Source: an uncultured Brevundimonas sp.
Lineage (GTDB): Bacteria; Pseudomonadota; Alphaproteobacteria; Caulobacterales; Caulobacteraceae
Length of the DNA: 14,349 nucleotides
Assembly: GCF_943913055.1 (NCBI RefSeq)
Contig: NZ_CALTWS010000049.1
Coordinates: forward strand, 1 to 14,349
Reading direction: 5' to 3'
A program made the position numbers and the translations under genes. The notes under the pieces are model-generated. The model did not search any database. It was not told the origin of the DNA and saw nothing but the letters and a program-made list of their open reading frames with translations. Shown piece after piece: positions 13,640-14,349 of this stretch (the stretch's first letter is position 1; each line of letters starts with the position of its first letter).

Positions 13640-14281
13640 ATGACGCCCAGCGCCCCCGCCAATCCCATCCCGAACATCATCACGGGCCTGCGCCTGTTCG
13701 CCGGGGTGATCATGTTCCTGATCCTGGCCGGGGCCGCGCCCCAGGGGGTCCCGATACTCTCGGAGTATCTCAGCCCGGATGACCAGTTCCGCCTGGCGCG
13801 CACGGCCTTCGTGATCTTCCTGGTGGCGGCGTCCAGCGACTGGATCGACGGCTTTCTGGCTCGGCGCTGGCACGCCACGACGCGTTGGGGTGCCATCCTG
13901 GATCCCATCGCCGACAAGGTGCTGGTCACCGGGGCCATCCTGGGCGTGCTGGCCTGGGGAACCCTGCCGCAGGCCGCCATTCCCTGCGGCCTGATCCTGT
14001 TCCGGGAGTTCGCCGTCTCGGCCCTGCGCGAGACCACGGCGGGCAAGGTGAAGCTGCCGGTCACCCTGCTGGCCAAGTGGAAGACGGTGCTGCAGATGGT
14101 GGCGCTGGGGGCCCTGCAGTTGGCCCTCGCTCCGCTGTGGGAAGGCTTCGGCTTGCCGCTGGAATGGCTGGGCCACTTCCAGACCTTCGCCTACATCCTG
14201 ATCTGGGTCGCCGCCTTGGTCACCCTGTGGACCGGCTGGCAGTATTTCTCCAAGGCCCAGCAGAAGATGAGCGCGGTTTAA
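13640..14281 (+). CDS. pgsA: CDP-diacylglycerol--glycerol-3-phosphate 3-phosphatidyltransferase PgsA
   Basis: An inner-membrane enzyme of 213 residues that makes phosphatidylglycerophosphate, the committed step to phosphatidylglycerol and cardiolipin. The CDP-alcohol phosphotransferase motif D-x2-DG-x2-AR-x8-G-x3-D-x3-D is complete: Asp67, Asp70, Gly71, Ala74, Arg75, Gly84, Asp88, Asp92. The N-terminal PNIITGLRLFAGV (11-23) and ILFREFAVSALRE are typical of PgsA rather than phosphatidylserine synthase. About six hydrophobic segments are seen. An insertion at about 32-48 (GAAPQGVPILSEYLSPDD) makes the first loop longer than in E. coli PgsA. In alphaproteobacteria pgsA commonly follows uvrC and precedes moaD/moaE; here two genes lie between. 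Confidence 0.95.
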   Translation: MTPSAPANPIPNIITGLRLFAGVIMFLILAGAAPQGVPILSEYLSPDDQFRLARTAFVIFLVAASSDWIDGFLARRWHATTRWGAILDPIADKVLVTGAILGVLAWGTLPQAAIPCGLILFREFAVSALRETTAGKVKLPVTLLAKWKTVLQMVALGALQLALAPLWEGFGLPLEWLGHFQTFAYILIWVAALVTLWTGWQYFSKAQQKMSAV

Positions 14282-14349
14282 GGCCAGCTCAGGCCTTCTC
14301 CCTCCCCGTCGGGGGAGGGTGGTCGCGCAGCGACCGGGTGGGGAGGGCT
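14281..14349. repeat. GC-rich palindromic intergenic repeat after pgsA, cut by the window end
   Basis: Two hairpins follow the pgsA stop: CCCTCCCC (14300-14307) with GGGGAGGG (14312-14319), and GGTCGC (14321-14326) with GCGACC (14330-14335) around GCA. GGGGAGGG recurs at 14340-14347, so the first arm has two possible partners. A shorter AGGCC/GGCCT pair lies at 14281-14296. Elements of this kind are scattered between genes in Caulobacterales and other alphaproteobacteria. It could also end the pgsA transcript. Confidence 0.7.

Overview
The window reads as chromosomal DNA of a GC-rich alphaproteobacterium of the Caulobacterales, most likely Brevundimonas or a close relative. The grounds are strong G/C preference at third codon positions, family members of alphaproteobacterial type, the uvrC/pgsA neighbourhood, and a GC-rich palindromic intergenic repeat at the right end of a kind common in these genomes. 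No rRNA, tRNA, CRISPR array, transposase or phage gene was seen. This identification is inference, because no search could be run.

Left part (1-5784). A cut-off gene for an exported protein (minus strand) diverges from a KefB/KefC-type K+/H+ antiporter. Then come dusA (tRNA dihydrouridine synthase), a strong hairpin, and a 104-residue helical protein of unknown function. That gene meets, tail to tail, a DUF4126 membrane protein whose stop codon overlaps its own. A stress-type short-chain dehydrogenase of the YghA/YdaD kind follows, and converges on a small Acetyltransf_CG-type GNAT protein. Both of the last two have a GGAAC element upstream that recalls the general stress sigma factor EcfG; the GNAT one is the better match.

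Middle part (5891-8323, minus strand). This is a compact gene cluster read leftward. It starts from a sigma70-like promoter and a 26-residue membrane microprotein with a strong ribosome binding site. Next come a pteridine-reductase-like SDR (probable TTG start overlapping the microprotein stop), folB (GTG start) and two adjacent, mutually similar membrane proteins. The SDR and FolB should act together on reduced pterins. The SDR carries Arg where the family has the catalytic Lys.

Variable block (about 8370-10120, plus strand). A 40-codon small ORF, a secreted protein, an 80-residue membrane protein and a 162-residue two-helix membrane protein lie close together in one direction. Their codon use is less GC-biased and I recognise no family for any of them. 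This is the best place in the window for an undescribed system.

Right part (10173-14349, plus strand). A YdcZ/DUF606 transporter, uvrC (excision nuclease subunit C), a YdeI/OmpD-associated-type protein, a beta-class carbonic anhydrase and pgsA (phosphatidylglycerophosphate synthase). The window ends inside the palindromic repeat, just past the pgsA stop.
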